A stretch of 64,000 nucleotides of DNA from JAYOEY01 sp038120295 (GCA_038120295.1 JAYOLL010000002.1:1-64000), one strand, 5' to 3'. Positions 41,900 to 50,565 are shown, numbered from the stretch's first letter. Notes: a model not told the origin generated them from the letters alone. Made by a program: numbers and translations.

Positions 41900-43282
41900 T
41901 CAGGTGCTGCGCCTTTCCGCGAGGCTGGCGCACCAGTCCGCCGTCCTGTCTGAGACTGCCAGCGACCAGTCGGCGCGCGACAGGGTGTGGTCTGCGTCCG
42001 GGAGATCGAAGCGCTCAGTCTTGGGGTCGTCCATCACGATTCGCCAGCCCGGGTCCGCAGCCGTGACATCCAGGAACTCCCTGTCGGCCAACAGCCGTTC
42101 GTAAAGTTCCGTGTAGTTGGCGACGCTTCGCTTCCAGGTCCGTTCCGTTTCGACGAACCGGTGCCCCGCTTCGATCATGGCGGGCCAGCCCGTCCGATCG
42201 CTCAGTACCTTCGACACGACAGTCGCGAGATCGTCGACGTCGCCCGCCGCGAACAGCGTGCCGGTTTCGCCGTCGCGGATCAGTTCGCGGTGTCCGCCCA
42301 CATTCGAGGCCACAAGCATCTTTCCCATGGCCATCGCTTCCAGCGGTTTCAGGGGCGTGACCAGTTCGGTAAGGCGAATCGGGACGCGCGGGTAAACCAG
42401 CAGATCGACCAGATCGTAATATTTCTGTACCTCATCGTGCGGCACACGCCCGGTAAAGACGACCCGGTCCTCGATGCCTAGCTCGGCGACAAGCGCTTTC
42501 AGCGCATTCTCCTCCGGGCCGCCGCCCACAAGTAGAAGCATGGCGTTGGGCTGTTCAACGACGATACCGGGCATTGCCCGGCACAGCATGTCGAGCCCTT
42601 CATAGGAATAGAACGACCCGAGAAAGCCGAGCACGGTCTTGCCATCAAGACCCAGCGAACGGGCGAGCGATGGATCCGGCTCGCCGCTGGCAAACTCCTC
42701 TGCATTGACGGCGTTGGGGATAACAGTGACCTTTTCCGAAGGAATTCCGCGCGTGACGATATCCGTCCGCAGCCCTTCGCAGATCGTTGTGACGCCGTCA
42801 GCGCGACGCAGCGCGAACGTCTCCAGCGCCCGCGTTGCTCTGTAGCGCGGACCCTGCTCGGTGCTGGTGCCGTGACTCGCGGCGGCGTCCTCCCAGAACG
42901 CGCGAACCTCGTAAACCACTGGAAGTCCGGCCCTGCGCCCGGCGCGGATCGCGGGAAGGGCATTCAGTACCGGCGAATGGGCATGAACGATATCCGGTGC
43001 GACTTCCCGGATCGCTTCTTCGATCCTGCGTTCCGTCTGCCGCATGAGCGCAATCTCTTTCAGGATGGGGAACCTGGACGCTAGCCCTTCGGCTGCCGGC
43101 GTCCTGAAGAACATCCACCCGTCGATTTCCTCTTGCGGAACGAAAGGGCGCGCATGTTTGGGTGAGGTCAGATGATAGGTTTCCCAGCCGAGCGCGCGCT
43201 GTTCACGTAGAATCGAAAGCGTACGGAACGTGTAGCCACTCTGAAGCGGTATCGAATGATCCAGGACATGAAGGATACGCAT
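41900..43282 (-). CDS. GT4 glycosyltransferase, exosortase-A-locus type
   Basis: The 460-residue GT-B protein begins MRILHVLDHSIPLQSGYTF, continues with LREQRALGWETYHLTSPKH and has GLPVVYEVRAFWEDAAASHG near residue 115. These features resemble the glycosyltransferase found in exosortase-A/PEP-CTERM exopolysaccharide loci. The C-terminal nucleotide-binding domain has LGFLGSFYSYEGLDMLCRAMPG near 210 and EAMAMGKMLVASNVGGHRELI near 325. It heads a minus-strand operon with the GNAT-fold protein, lectin and wecB. No exosortase, PEP-CTERM protein or chain-length regulator is in the window, so only part of the locus is here. Confidence 0.87.
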   Translation of the reverse strand: MRILHVLDHSIPLQSGYTFRTLSILREQRALGWETYHLTSPKHARPFVPQEEIDGWMFFRTPAAEGLASRFPILKEIALMRQTERRIEEAIREVAPDIVHAHSPVLNALPAIRAGRRAGLPVVYEVRAFWEDAAASHGTSTEQGPRYRATRALETFALRRADGVTTICEGLRTDIVTRGIPSEKVTVIPNAVNAEEFASGEPDPSLARSLGLDGKTVLGFLGSFYSYEGLDMLCRAMPGIVVEQPNAMLLLVGGGPEENALKALVAELGIEDRVVFTGRVPHDEVQKYYDLVDLLVYPRVPIRLTELVTPLKPLEAMAMGKMLVASNVGGHRELIRDGETGTLFAAGDVDDLATVVSKVLSDRTGWPAMIEAGHRFVETERTWKRSVANYTELYERLLADREFLDVTAADPGWRIVMDDPKTERFDLPDADHTLSRADWSLAVSDRTADWCASLAERRST

Positions 43283-43588
43283 GGTCGGCGAAGTTGCTGG
43301 GATGATTTTCGGTCCGTTGTATCACGGCGATCAGAGTACCCGTGAATATATTAAGCCCCCTCTAATCCGCCCCTTGTAACCCTTGGGAGTAATCCTTCGG
43401 GATTCCGAGCGTCTGGGATTATCCTTGAGACCCGTGGATTAGTCACAGATAATAATGTCGATTGATCAACAATAAGGATCCGAAAAAGGATCTTAACTCT
43501 GCGCGAAGGGATGGTTGGGGATTGGCGGTGCCGATAGGTTGGAAGCATCGTAAAATGACCGACGCAACGGTCTGAGCGAATAAATCAT
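43283..43588. promoter_or_regulatory. Gene-free divergent promoter region with repeated TAATCC/GGATTA motif
   Basis: This 306-bp gap separates the glycosyltransferase operon from the TRAP operon. It holds TAATCC at 43363-43368 and 43390-43395 and its complement GGATTA at 43416-43421 and 43436-43441, spaced 20-27 bp. A small AATCC-TTCG-GGATT hairpin lies at 43391-43404. I see no gene. Confidence 0.5.
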
Positions 43589-44071
43589 ATGAATATTGAA
43601 AGAATAGTCCGCTTATTTGCGCTTCTGTGCGGCGCCGTGCTGTTCGGGCTGATGCTGGTGACCGTCTATTCCGTCATCATGCGCTATGTCTTCAATGCGC
43701 CGCCGCTGTTCACGCTCGACGTATCGCGCATGATGCTGATCCCCGTCGCGATGCTGGGTCTGGCCTATTGCGGCTGGACAAGCGGGCATATCGCGGTGGA
43801 CCTGATCGGGACTTTCGGTCGTCCTCAACTGGTGCGCTGGACGGATGTCGTCGTCCGGTTCATGTGCGCCGGTGTGATTGGATTGTGGACATACCGGCTG
43901 GTCGATCTTGCCATCGATTCCTATGAGGTCGGCGACGCCACGAACATGGTCCAGTTACCGCATTATCCCTTCGTCTGGATCATGATCGTCGGTGCCGGAC
44001 TGTATACGGCGGTCCTTGTCGCTCTCGGTCTGCGCTCGTTCCGCGGAGAGGAGGACCCGCCGCGATCATGA
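43589..44071 (+). CDS. dctQ: TRAP transporter small permease (DctQ)
   Basis: The 160-residue product has four predicted membrane helices, near residues 8-30, 45-64, 88-108 and 128-150, as expected for the small TRAP permease. YVFNAPPLFTLDVSRMMLIPVAMLGLAYC and GHIAVDLI are typical. The small subunit joins the large permease to take up a substrate presented by the DctP protein, driven by sodium or proton gradients. It overlaps dctM by four bases (ATGA). It is the first gene of the TRAP operon after a 306-bp upstream region with repeated motifs. Confidence 0.92.
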   Translation: MNIERIVRLFALLCGAVLFGLMLVTVYSVIMRYVFNAPPLFTLDVSRMMLIPVAMLGLAYCGWTSGHIAVDLIGTFGRPQLVRWTDVVVRFMCAGVIGLWTYRLVDLAIDSYEVGDATNMVQLPHYPFVWIMIVGAGLYTAVLVALGLRSFRGEEDPPRS

Positions 44072-45375
44072 GCCCAACGATGATTGGAATTCTCGGGCTG
44101 CTCGGGCTCTTCGCATTGCTGGCCATCCGAACGCCGGTTGCGATTGCGATGATTATTGTCGGCGTCATCGGCACCTGGGTTCTCAACGGCTGGGCAGCCT
44201 CCATGTCGACGCTGGTCGACGAATCCTTCGTCATCGCATCGACTTACGAGCTCATCGTCATTCCGCTATTCGTGCTGATGGGAAATTTCGCTACCGTCTC
44301 GGGTATGAGTTCGGACCTGTATCGGGCCGCCTATGCCTGGGTCGGTCACTGGCGGGGCGGCCTGGCCTCGGCAACGATTGCCAGCTGCGCCGGTTTTGCG
44401 GCTCTTTCCGGCTCTTCGGTTGCCTCCGCGGTCACAATGGGCCGTGTATCGCTGCCTGAAATGCGGCGGTACAACTACGATAACAGGCTTGCAACCGGCT
44501 GCATTGCGGCGGGTGGCACCCTGGGCATTCTGATTCCGCCCAGCACCGGTTTTGTGATCTACGCGATCCTGACCGAAGAATCGATCGGACGGCTGTTCCT
44601 GGCCGGAGTCCTGCCCGGTCTGTTGCTGACCGTTCTGTTCATAGTCTCGATATACATCCAGACCAGAATCAATCCGGAGCTCGGGCCGGCCGGGCCGCGT
44701 ACCGACCTGCCGGGCCGGGTTCGGTCGATCGTCGATGCATCAGCGATGATCATGATCGTGGCCATGGTGATCGGCGGCATCTATGGCGGCGTGTTCACCC
44801 CGACCGAGGCGGCGGGTGTCGGCGCTATTCTGGCTTTCCTGCTGGCGCTGGTCAGGCGGCGGGTAAATTACGAATCGATGTCGACAGTGCTGTTGCAGAC
44901 GGTGCGGACATCCGCCCTTGCATTTCTGATTTTGATCGGCGCGCATATCTTCAACCCGTTTCTGGCGCTGACTCAGATTCCGGGAGACCTTGCCGAACTG
45001 CTCGTCAATATCGACCTGCCCCGCTGGGCCATCATGCTGATCCTGATGGCGGCCTATATCGTGCTGGGCACGTTCCTAGAGGGGTTCGCCATGCTGGTGC
45101 TTACCCTTCCCATCGTGCACCCGCTCATCCTGGCGCTTGGCTACGACCCGATCTGGTTCGGCGTGGTGATGGTTATCGTTCTCGAGATGGGGCTGATCAG
45201 CCCGCCGGTGGGTGTCAACGTCTTCGTCGTGAAAGGCGTGGCCGAAGACGTTCCGTTAAGCCAGATCTTCGCCGGGATCATACCGTTCTGGATCGCGATG
45301 GCGGTGTGTCTCGTGATCCTGCTGGTGTTCCCGCAAATTGCCCTGATTCTGCCAAATACGATGATTACAGGTTAA
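44068..45375 (+). CDS. dctM: TRAP transporter large permease (DctM)
   Basis: The 435-residue product is nearly all membrane helices (about 12). SVASAVTMGRVSLPEMRRYNYDNRLATGCIAAGGTLGILIPPSTGFVIYAILTEESIGRLFLAG, residues about 117-180, is the conserved translocation region. GVFTPTEAAGVGAILAFLLAL near 240 and MGLISPPVGVNVFVVKGVAEDVP near 370 complete the signature. Together with dctQ and dctP it forms a tripartite importer, usually for carboxylates. The dehalogenase-like and gentisate-dioxygenase genes downstream suggest an aromatic carboxylate as cargo. This is inference, since TRAP specificity is set by dctP. Confidence 0.94.
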   Translation: MSPTMIGILGLLGLFALLAIRTPVAIAMIIVGVIGTWVLNGWAASMSTLVDESFVIASTYELIVIPLFVLMGNFATVSGMSSDLYRAAYAWVGHWRGGLASATIASCAGFAALSGSSVASAVTMGRVSLPEMRRYNYDNRLATGCIAAGGTLGILIPPSTGFVIYAILTEESIGRLFLAGVLPGLLLTVLFIVSIYIQTRINPELGPAGPRTDLPGRVRSIVDASAMIMIVAMVIGGIYGGVFTPTEAAGVGAILAFLLALVRRRVNYESMSTVLLQTVRTSALAFLILIGAHIFNPFLALTQIPGDLAELLVNIDLPRWAIMLILMAAYIVLGTFLEGFAMLVLTLPIVHPLILALGYDPIWFGVVMVIVLEMGLISPPVGVNVFVVKGVAEDVPLSQIFAGIIPFWIAMAVCLVILLVFPQIALILPNTMITG

Positions 45376-45500
45376 CGCACGGAGAAGTGAGGTTCTCGAA
45401 ATTCGAGAAGATTGACGGAACTATCGCATTTGCACAGACTGATCGTAACGGATCCGGCGGCAGTGCAAAAAAAAACTGGAATCGACCCCGGGTTCGAAAG

Positions 45501-45545
45501 GTTTGAAACCTAAAAGTTTGAAACCTGAACGTTTGAAACATGGAG
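45501..45545 (+). repeat. Three 15-bp tandem repeats before dctP
   Basis: GTTTGAAAC occurs at 45501-45509, 45516-45524 and 45531-45539, an exact 15-bp period, ending eight bases before the dctP ribosome binding site GGAGGAAAG. A degenerate fourth copy (GTTCGAAAG) precedes at 45492. The period is 1.5 DNA turns. This may be regulatory DNA or an mRNA leader. Confidence 0.7.
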
Positions 45546-45553
45546 GAAAGCAG

Positions 45554-46573
45554 ATGATTAAGAAATTTTCCCTTTCTGTTGCGGCACTTGCTGCCGGCCT
45601 GGCAGGCGTCACGTCATTCGACGCGCCTGTTGTCGCCAAGGAACTGAAATTCGCTTCCTTTGTCGGCGGCCCGCATCCGATGAACCGTTTCGTTTTCGCG
45701 CCGTGGACCGAGGAAGTCGCGAAGATGTCGGGAGGCGACCTGACCGTAAAAATGTATTACGGCGGGGCGCTCGGCAAAGGCGGGACCAAACAGTTCAAAC
45801 GAGCCGTTGACGGCGTTGCGGATATTACCTGGGCGCTTCAGGGCTATACCGCGAACCAGTTCCGCAAGACCACGATGATTGAGTTGATCGGCGTCGGCGC
45901 CGACCCGGTCGACGCGACCAAACGCATGTGGAAGATTTACAACGATCATCTCGCCGACGAATACAAGCGGGTGAAGGTTCTGGCGATCTGGGCCGCCGAT
46001 GCGCCGGTACTTCATTCCAAGGTCAAGCCGATTACCGGGATCAGCGACCTGAAAGGCATGAAGATCCGCACGCCTTCCCAGTATCAGGCGTGGCTGGTCC
46101 AGGCCCTGGGGGCAACCCCCGTGCCGATGCCCGCGGGCAAGATCTATAACTCGCTCGATCGCGGCGTGATCGACGGCGTGCTGATCGCCACCAGTGCGAT
46201 CAAGAGCTTCAAGCTGAATGAAGTGACCAAGCATCATGCGGACGGTATCGCCTGGGGACAATCTCCGTTCTTCGCGGTCATGAACAAGAAGTCCTGGGAC
46301 TCGCTGTCCAAGAAGCACAAGGACATCATCGACAAGACGACCGGTCTGGCCATGAGCATCAAGGCTGCCTCCATATACATGAAGGCCGGCGCGAAGGTTC
46401 TCAGCGGTCTCAAGAAAGACAAGAACCGCAGCGCGATTACCTTCTCGGCGGCTGAGGTCGCCAAGGCGAATGCGCTGCTGAAGAAAGCGGAGCAGGACAT
46501 TATTGCAAGGGTCAAGAAAGAGGGTGTCGACACGGCGCCGACCCTGAATGCCTTGCGCGGCGCCGGCGGTTGA
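45554..46573 (+). CDS. dctP: TRAP transporter substrate-binding protein (DctP)
   Basis: The 339-residue product from ATG 45554 (TGGAGGAAAGCAG upstream) has a signal peptide (IKKFSLSVAALAAGLAGVTSF, residues 2-22) and the TRAP-binding fold, with KMYYGGALGKGGTKQFKRAVDGVADITWAL near residue 64, VKPITGISDLKGMKIRTPSQYQAWLVQALGATPVPMPAG near 157-195 and GVIDGVLIATSAIKSFKLNEVTKHH near 205. The Arg in KIRTPS is the residue that pairs with a substrate carboxylate in this family. It follows the permeases by 178 bp and is followed by a strong terminator. Confidence 0.93.
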   Translation: MIKKFSLSVAALAAGLAGVTSFDAPVVAKELKFASFVGGPHPMNRFVFAPWTEEVAKMSGGDLTVKMYYGGALGKGGTKQFKRAVDGVADITWALQGYTANQFRKTTMIELIGVGADPVDATKRMWKIYNDHLADEYKRVKVLAIWAADAPVLHSKVKPITGISDLKGMKIRTPSQYQAWLVQALGATPVPMPAGKIYNSLDRGVIDGVLIATSAIKSFKLNEVTKHHADGIAWGQSPFFAVMNKKSWDSLSKKHKDIIDKTTGLAMSIKAASIYMKAGAKVLSGLKKDKNRSAITFSAAEVAKANALLKKAEQDIIARVKKEGVDTAPTLNALRGAGG

Positions 46574-46604
46574 GGCACCGGACGCGATAGCGCCTAATTC
46601 CATG

Positions 46605-46638
46605 CCGGCCCGATCGGATTTCTATCCGGTCGGGCCGG
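46605..46638 (+). terminator. Strong hairpin between dctP and the dehalogenase-like genes
   Basis: A 15-bp stem (CCGGCCCGATCGGAT/ATCCGGTCGGGCCGG) with one T-G pair and a 4-nt TTCT loop is followed by AACCGTTTT. It lies 32 bp after the dctP stop and 31 bp before the next start, so it may end the TRAP transcript or attenuate readthrough. Confidence 0.8.
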
Positions 46639-46669
46639 AACCGTTTTCAGGCTCTGGTTTCAGGATTCA

Positions 46670-48001
46670 ATGACTCTCTTTTCGAACCGTCGTCGAAAGA
46701 AGCATCTCGGCGCATTTCCGATGGAGAAGATCCCGCGCGTCCCGGAGCCGACGACCTATATTTCCCCTGATGTGCCCCGCGTTCCCAAGCGGGCCAATTT
46801 CTTCAACCGTGCGGCATCCGGCGACCTCGGTCCTGCGCCGAAGCGCGAACGTCCGCGTTTCGTCGGCAAGATTCCGCTGGCGCGCGCGATGGGCACGGTC
46901 TGCAAGGTCCATCACCCGATGCATCGGGGCGACGCGAACCCGGACAGGGCGCCCATTCCCGACGATCCTCAGGCCGCAGCGGAGCACATGAAGGCCCTCT
47001 GCTATTTCCTGAAGGCTGACGTCGTAGGCATCTGCGAGGTGCCGGAATACGCCTGGTACTCGCACGATACCAACGGGGATGAAATGCCGGCCCGCCATCG
47101 TTACGCCATCGTGCTGCTGATCGATCAGGGGTTCGAGACTCTCGATGCGGCCTCTGGCGACGACTGGATATCCAATGCCCAGTCGTTCCGCGCCTATATG
47201 TGGGGCTCGAACACTGCCTGTACGGTCGCCGAGTATATCCGCCAGCTCGGCTGGGAGGCGCAGGCGCACACCAATTTCGACAGTGACGTGCTGCATCTCC
47301 CGCTGGTGATGAAGGCCGGGCTGGGCGAACTCAGCCGGATCGGAGAGGTGGCCCTTAACCCGTTCATCGGGCCCCGCTTCAAATCGTCGGTGATCACCAC
47401 CGATCTGCCGATGGCGACAGACCAGCCGATCGATTTCGGTCTTCAGGATTTTTGCGCGAAGTGCCGGAAATGCGCAGTGGAATGTCCCTGCAACGCAATA
47501 CCGTTCGGCGACAAGGTGATGTTCAATGGCTACGAAATGTGGAAGCCGGATGTCGCCAAATGCACGTCCTATCGGGTGACCAACCCAAACGGCGGCGGGT
47601 GCGGTCGGTGCCTCAAGATGTGCCCGTTCAACAAGGAAGGGCTGCTGTCGCACCGGATTGCGCTGTGGCTGGCGATCAGGGTAAAGCCGGTCCGCAGGCT
47701 GCTGGCGCGTCTCGATGACTGGCTCGGTTTTGGCAGGCGCAACGAGGTCAAGAAATGGTGGTGGGACCTCGAAATTGTCGACCGCAAGGTGACGGTTCCG
47801 AAAACCGCGAACAAGCGCGACCTGAAAGAGGACCGTTCGGAGCGAAAACAGCGTCTCGTCATGTTCCCCGCCGATACACTGCCGGAAGGAGGCGAGCGGG
47901 CGGCCGCCCCGGTCGACCGTAAACTTGGCGCCGAGCTATATGACAAAGGTCTCGCGGAGAATCGCGCGAGGCTGAACGGGCAAAAGGAGCGGGCCGAATG
48001 A
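46670..48001 (+). CDS. Reductive-dehalogenase-like corrinoid/iron-sulfur protein, copy 1
   Basis: The 443-residue product resembles the catalytic part of reductive dehalogenases, which remove halogen with cobalamin and two [4Fe-4S] clusters. LGELSRIGEVALNPFIGPRFKSSVITTDLP near residues 218-247 matches the family's B12-binding region. It is followed by one ferredoxin motif (Cys262, 265, 268, 272) and a second (Cys298, 311, 314, 318; CGRCLKMCPF). It begins MTLFSNRRRKKH with no twin-arginine signal, and no RdhB-like anchor gene follows, so it should be cytoplasmic. Catabolic, non-respiratory dehalogenases of aerobes are of this type. It overlaps its paralogue by four bases (ATGA). Confidence 0.83.
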   Translation: MTLFSNRRRKKHLGAFPMEKIPRVPEPTTYISPDVPRVPKRANFFNRAASGDLGPAPKRERPRFVGKIPLARAMGTVCKVHHPMHRGDANPDRAPIPDDPQAAAEHMKALCYFLKADVVGICEVPEYAWYSHDTNGDEMPARHRYAIVLLIDQGFETLDAASGDDWISNAQSFRAYMWGSNTACTVAEYIRQLGWEAQAHTNFDSDVLHLPLVMKAGLGELSRIGEVALNPFIGPRFKSSVITTDLPMATDQPIDFGLQDFCAKCRKCAVECPCNAIPFGDKVMFNGYEMWKPDVAKCTSYRVTNPNGGGCGRCLKMCPFNKEGLLSHRIALWLAIRVKPVRRLLARLDDWLGFGRRNEVKKWWWDLEIVDRKVTVPKTANKRDLKEDRSERKQRLVMFPADTLPEGGERAAAPVDRKLGAELYDKGLAENRARLNGQKERAE

Positions 48002-49302
48002 AGCTGTTCTCGCGCCGTTCGCGCCCGATGCATATGGGCGCCTACCCGATGGAAAAGATCCGCCGGGTAGACAGGCCTACGACCCATATTTCGGATGACG
48101 TCCCCCGCGTACCCAAACGCGCCAACTTTTTCACTCGGGCGGCCAAGGGCGATCTCGGGGAAAAGGCGAAGTTCGAGCGCACCCAGCGTTTCGCCAAGAC
48201 GCCGCTCTCGATGGCGCTCCGTATGATGTCCGCCACGCACGACGATATCCATGACGGCAAGGTCGCGCCCGAAAAGGCGCCGATCCCGGACGATCCGGCG
48301 AAGATCGCCGAACACATCAAATCCTTCTGCTATTTCCTCGACGCCGACATGGTCGGGATCTGCGAGGTGCCGGACTACGCCTGGTATTCCCACGACAATA
48401 ACGGGACGCCCATCGAGCCCTATCACAAATACGCCATCGTGATCGTGACCGATCAGGGCTATGACACGCTGGAAGCGGCCTCAGGCGACGACTGGATCTC
48501 CAATGCGCAAAGCCAGCGGGCCTATCTCGTCGGCTCGACCATCGCCTGCAACGTCGCCGACTATATCCGCCAGCTCGGATATCCCGCGCGCGCCCATACG
48601 GCGACGAAGTCCGACGTGCTGCATCTGCCGTTGACGCTGCTGTCCGGGATTGGGGAGCTGAGCCGGATCGGCGAACTGGTGCTCAACCCGTTTCTCGGGC
48701 CGCGCTTCAAGACGTCGGTCGTGACGACAGACCTGCCGTTGTCCATCGATAAACCGATCGATTTCGGGCTGCAGGATTTTTGCTCCAAATGCCTCAAATG
48801 CGCCAACGAATGCCCGTGCAGCGCGATCTCGTTCGGCGACAAGATCATGTTCAACGGTTACGAGATGTGGAAACCGGACGTGGCGCGCTGCACCTCTTAT
48901 CGGGTGACGAACCAGAAAGGCGCTTCCTGCGGCCGCTGCATGAAGATGTGCCCGTTCAACAAGGAAGGTCTGCTGGCGCATCGCTTCGCACTGTGGCTCG
49001 CGATCAATGTGCCCCCGCTCCGGCGCCTGCTCGCCCGTATGGATGACTGGTTCGGCTACGGCAAACGAAACCGGGAAGGCAAGTGGTGGTGGGACCATGA
49101 GAACGTCGATGGCCGTTATGTCTGGGCGCGGGGCGAGAACCAGCGCGACCTGAAACCGGACCTGAAACCCGCCGGCGACGACAAGTATGCGATCTTCCCG
49201 GCGGATACGATGCCGCCGCCGGATGCAGCAGGGCCGGTGCCCGTGGACCGTGCAGCGGGGGTAAAGCGCCGGGCCGAGGCCGAACGCCCTCCCGTTTCCT
49301 GA
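47998..49302 (+). CDS. Reductive-dehalogenase-like corrinoid/iron-sulfur protein, copy 2
   Basis: This 434-residue tandem paralogue of copy 1 is colinear and similar throughout. It shares the N-terminal MGAYPMEKIRRV, the central ASGDDWISNAQSQRAY, a B12-region LGPRFKTSVVTTDLPL and two ferredoxin motifs (FCSKCLKCANECPC and CGRCMKMCPFNKEG). It too lacks a signal peptide. Tandem duplication with retention of all cluster cysteines suggests both are functional, perhaps as a heterodimer or with different substrates. Translational coupling implies equal expression. A gentisate-type dioxygenase follows 113 bp downstream on the same strand. Confidence 0.83.
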   Translation: MKLFSRRSRPMHMGAYPMEKIRRVDRPTTHISDDVPRVPKRANFFTRAAKGDLGEKAKFERTQRFAKTPLSMALRMMSATHDDIHDGKVAPEKAPIPDDPAKIAEHIKSFCYFLDADMVGICEVPDYAWYSHDNNGTPIEPYHKYAIVIVTDQGYDTLEAASGDDWISNAQSQRAYLVGSTIACNVADYIRQLGYPARAHTATKSDVLHLPLTLLSGIGELSRIGELVLNPFLGPRFKTSVVTTDLPLSIDKPIDFGLQDFCSKCLKCANECPCSAISFGDKIMFNGYEMWKPDVARCTSYRVTNQKGASCGRCMKMCPFNKEGLLAHRFALWLAINVPPLRRLLARMDDWFGYGKRNREGKWWWDHENVDGRYVWARGENQRDLKPDLKPAGDDKYAIFPADTMPPPDAAGPVPVDRAAGVKRRAEAERPPVS

Positions 49303-49415
49303 TTGATTCACGTTAAGTCGACATATCCGAAACATGGCGTATCCATGGCGGGCAGAGTAAACTGACGGCAGAAACCGTTTCAATCAACCCGGCCCGGCCG
49401 GGCAGGAGGAAAGAC

Positions 49416-50492
49416 ATGGCGACGACAAGCAGGGGCCTTCAGGAAAAGCCCGAAACCACCCCCGAACGTGCGGAGTTCTACGAACAGATCGACCCGATGT
49501 CGGTTGCGCCGCTATGGGAACGGCTGTTTGAACTTGTCACGCGCGAGCCAAACGTGCGGGCGTTGCCCCATATCTGGAAATACGATGAGATCCGCCCGAG
49601 CCTGATGCGGACGGCGACGCTCATTACGGCCGAGGAAGCCGAGCGCCGGGTGCTGATCCTCGAAAATCCGGGGCTCAAGGGTCAGACAGCGGCATCCGAC
49701 GCGCTGTTCGCCGGCTGGCAGCTTATCATGCCCGGCGAAATCGCGGGGACACACCGTCATTCGCCAGCCGCGCTGCGCTTTATCGTCGAAGGCGACGGAG
49801 CCTATACCTCGATTAACGGAGAAAAATCTCCCATGTCGGTCGGGGATCTGATCCTGACGCCGTCGATGGTGTGGCACGATCACGGCAACGAGGGCGATGC
49901 GCCCGTCGTCTGGCTGGATGGGCTCGATATTCCGACGGTCAAGTTCCTCGGCCCGGTCTTTGCCGAGCTTTACAATGGCGGCGAGCTTTACCCGCCGGGG
50001 CGGCAGCCGTTCGATAATATCTCCCGCTACGGAGCGAAGATGCTGCCGATCGGCGAAACCTACGATACCGAGAATTCGCCCGTCTTCCATTATCCCTACA
50101 AGGAAACGCGCGAAGCGCTGGTCAACCTTCAGAAGTCGGGAGAAATCGACCCCGTCCACGGGATCAAGATGCGCTATATCAACCCGGCGAACGGTGGGCC
50201 GGTGATGCCGACGCTGGACTGCTATATGCAGCTTCTGCCGGGCGGAATGTCGACCGAGGACTTCCAGTCCACGGCCGCCTGGATATATTCGGTGGTCGAA
50301 GGAACAGGAAGGACCGTGATCGGTGATACCGTCATCGAATGGGGGCCGCGCGACGTGTTCTGCGTCCCGGGCTGGGCGCCCCACCACCACGAGAACGACA
50401 GCGACGACTCTTTCCTGTTCAGCTTCTCCGACCGCATCATTCACGAGAAGCTCGGGCTTTACCGCGAACGGCGCGGAAACGTTACGCACTAA
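49416..50492 (+). CDS. Gentisate 1,2-dioxygenase-like bicupin
   Basis: The 358-residue product carries the two-cupin gentisate-dioxygenase signature: GTHRHSPAALRFIVEGDGAYTSINGEK near residues 112-138 with iron-ligand histidines, VWHDHGNEGDAPVVWLDGLDIP near 152-174, and a second cupin with AWIYSVVEGTGRTVIGDTVIEWGPRDVFCVPGW near 290-325. It is closer to canonical gentisate dioxygenases than the bicupin at 10725. The reaction opens gentisate or a substituted salicylate to maleylpyruvate. It lies downstream of the dehalogenase-like pair, on the same strand, and is closed by a shared terminator. Confidence 0.9.
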   Translation: MATTSRGLQEKPETTPERAEFYEQIDPMSVAPLWERLFELVTREPNVRALPHIWKYDEIRPSLMRTATLITAEEAERRVLILENPGLKGQTAASDALFAGWQLIMPGEIAGTHRHSPAALRFIVEGDGAYTSINGEKSPMSVGDLILTPSMVWHDHGNEGDAPVVWLDGLDIPTVKFLGPVFAELYNGGELYPPGRQPFDNISRYGAKMLPIGETYDTENSPVFHYPYKETREALVNLQKSGEIDPVHGIKMRYINPANGGPVMPTLDCYMQLLPGGMSTEDFQSTAAWIYSVVEGTGRTVIGDTVIEWGPRDVFCVPGWAPHHHENDSDDSFLFSFSDRIIHEKLGLYRERRGNVTH

Positions 50493-50515
50493 CCGAATCG
50501 GGTAACAATAGAAAA

Positions 50516-50540
50516 CGGCCCGCCCCAACAGGGCGGGCCG
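50516..50540. terminator. Bidirectional intrinsic terminator
   Basis: A 10-bp perfect stem (CGGCCCGCCC/GGGCGGGCCG) with a CAACA loop separates the convergent gentisate-dioxygenase and cupin genes. On the minus strand it is followed by TTTTCTATT, on the plus strand by CTTCTGTTT. Confidence 0.87.
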
Positions 50541-50565
50541 CTTCTGTTTGTTCAGCTACCGAAGG

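Noticed and set aside
45492..45545. CRISPR or attachment-site repeat
   Set aside because: The units are nine-base direct repeats with six-base spacers, too short for CRISPR, and there is no recombinase nearby.
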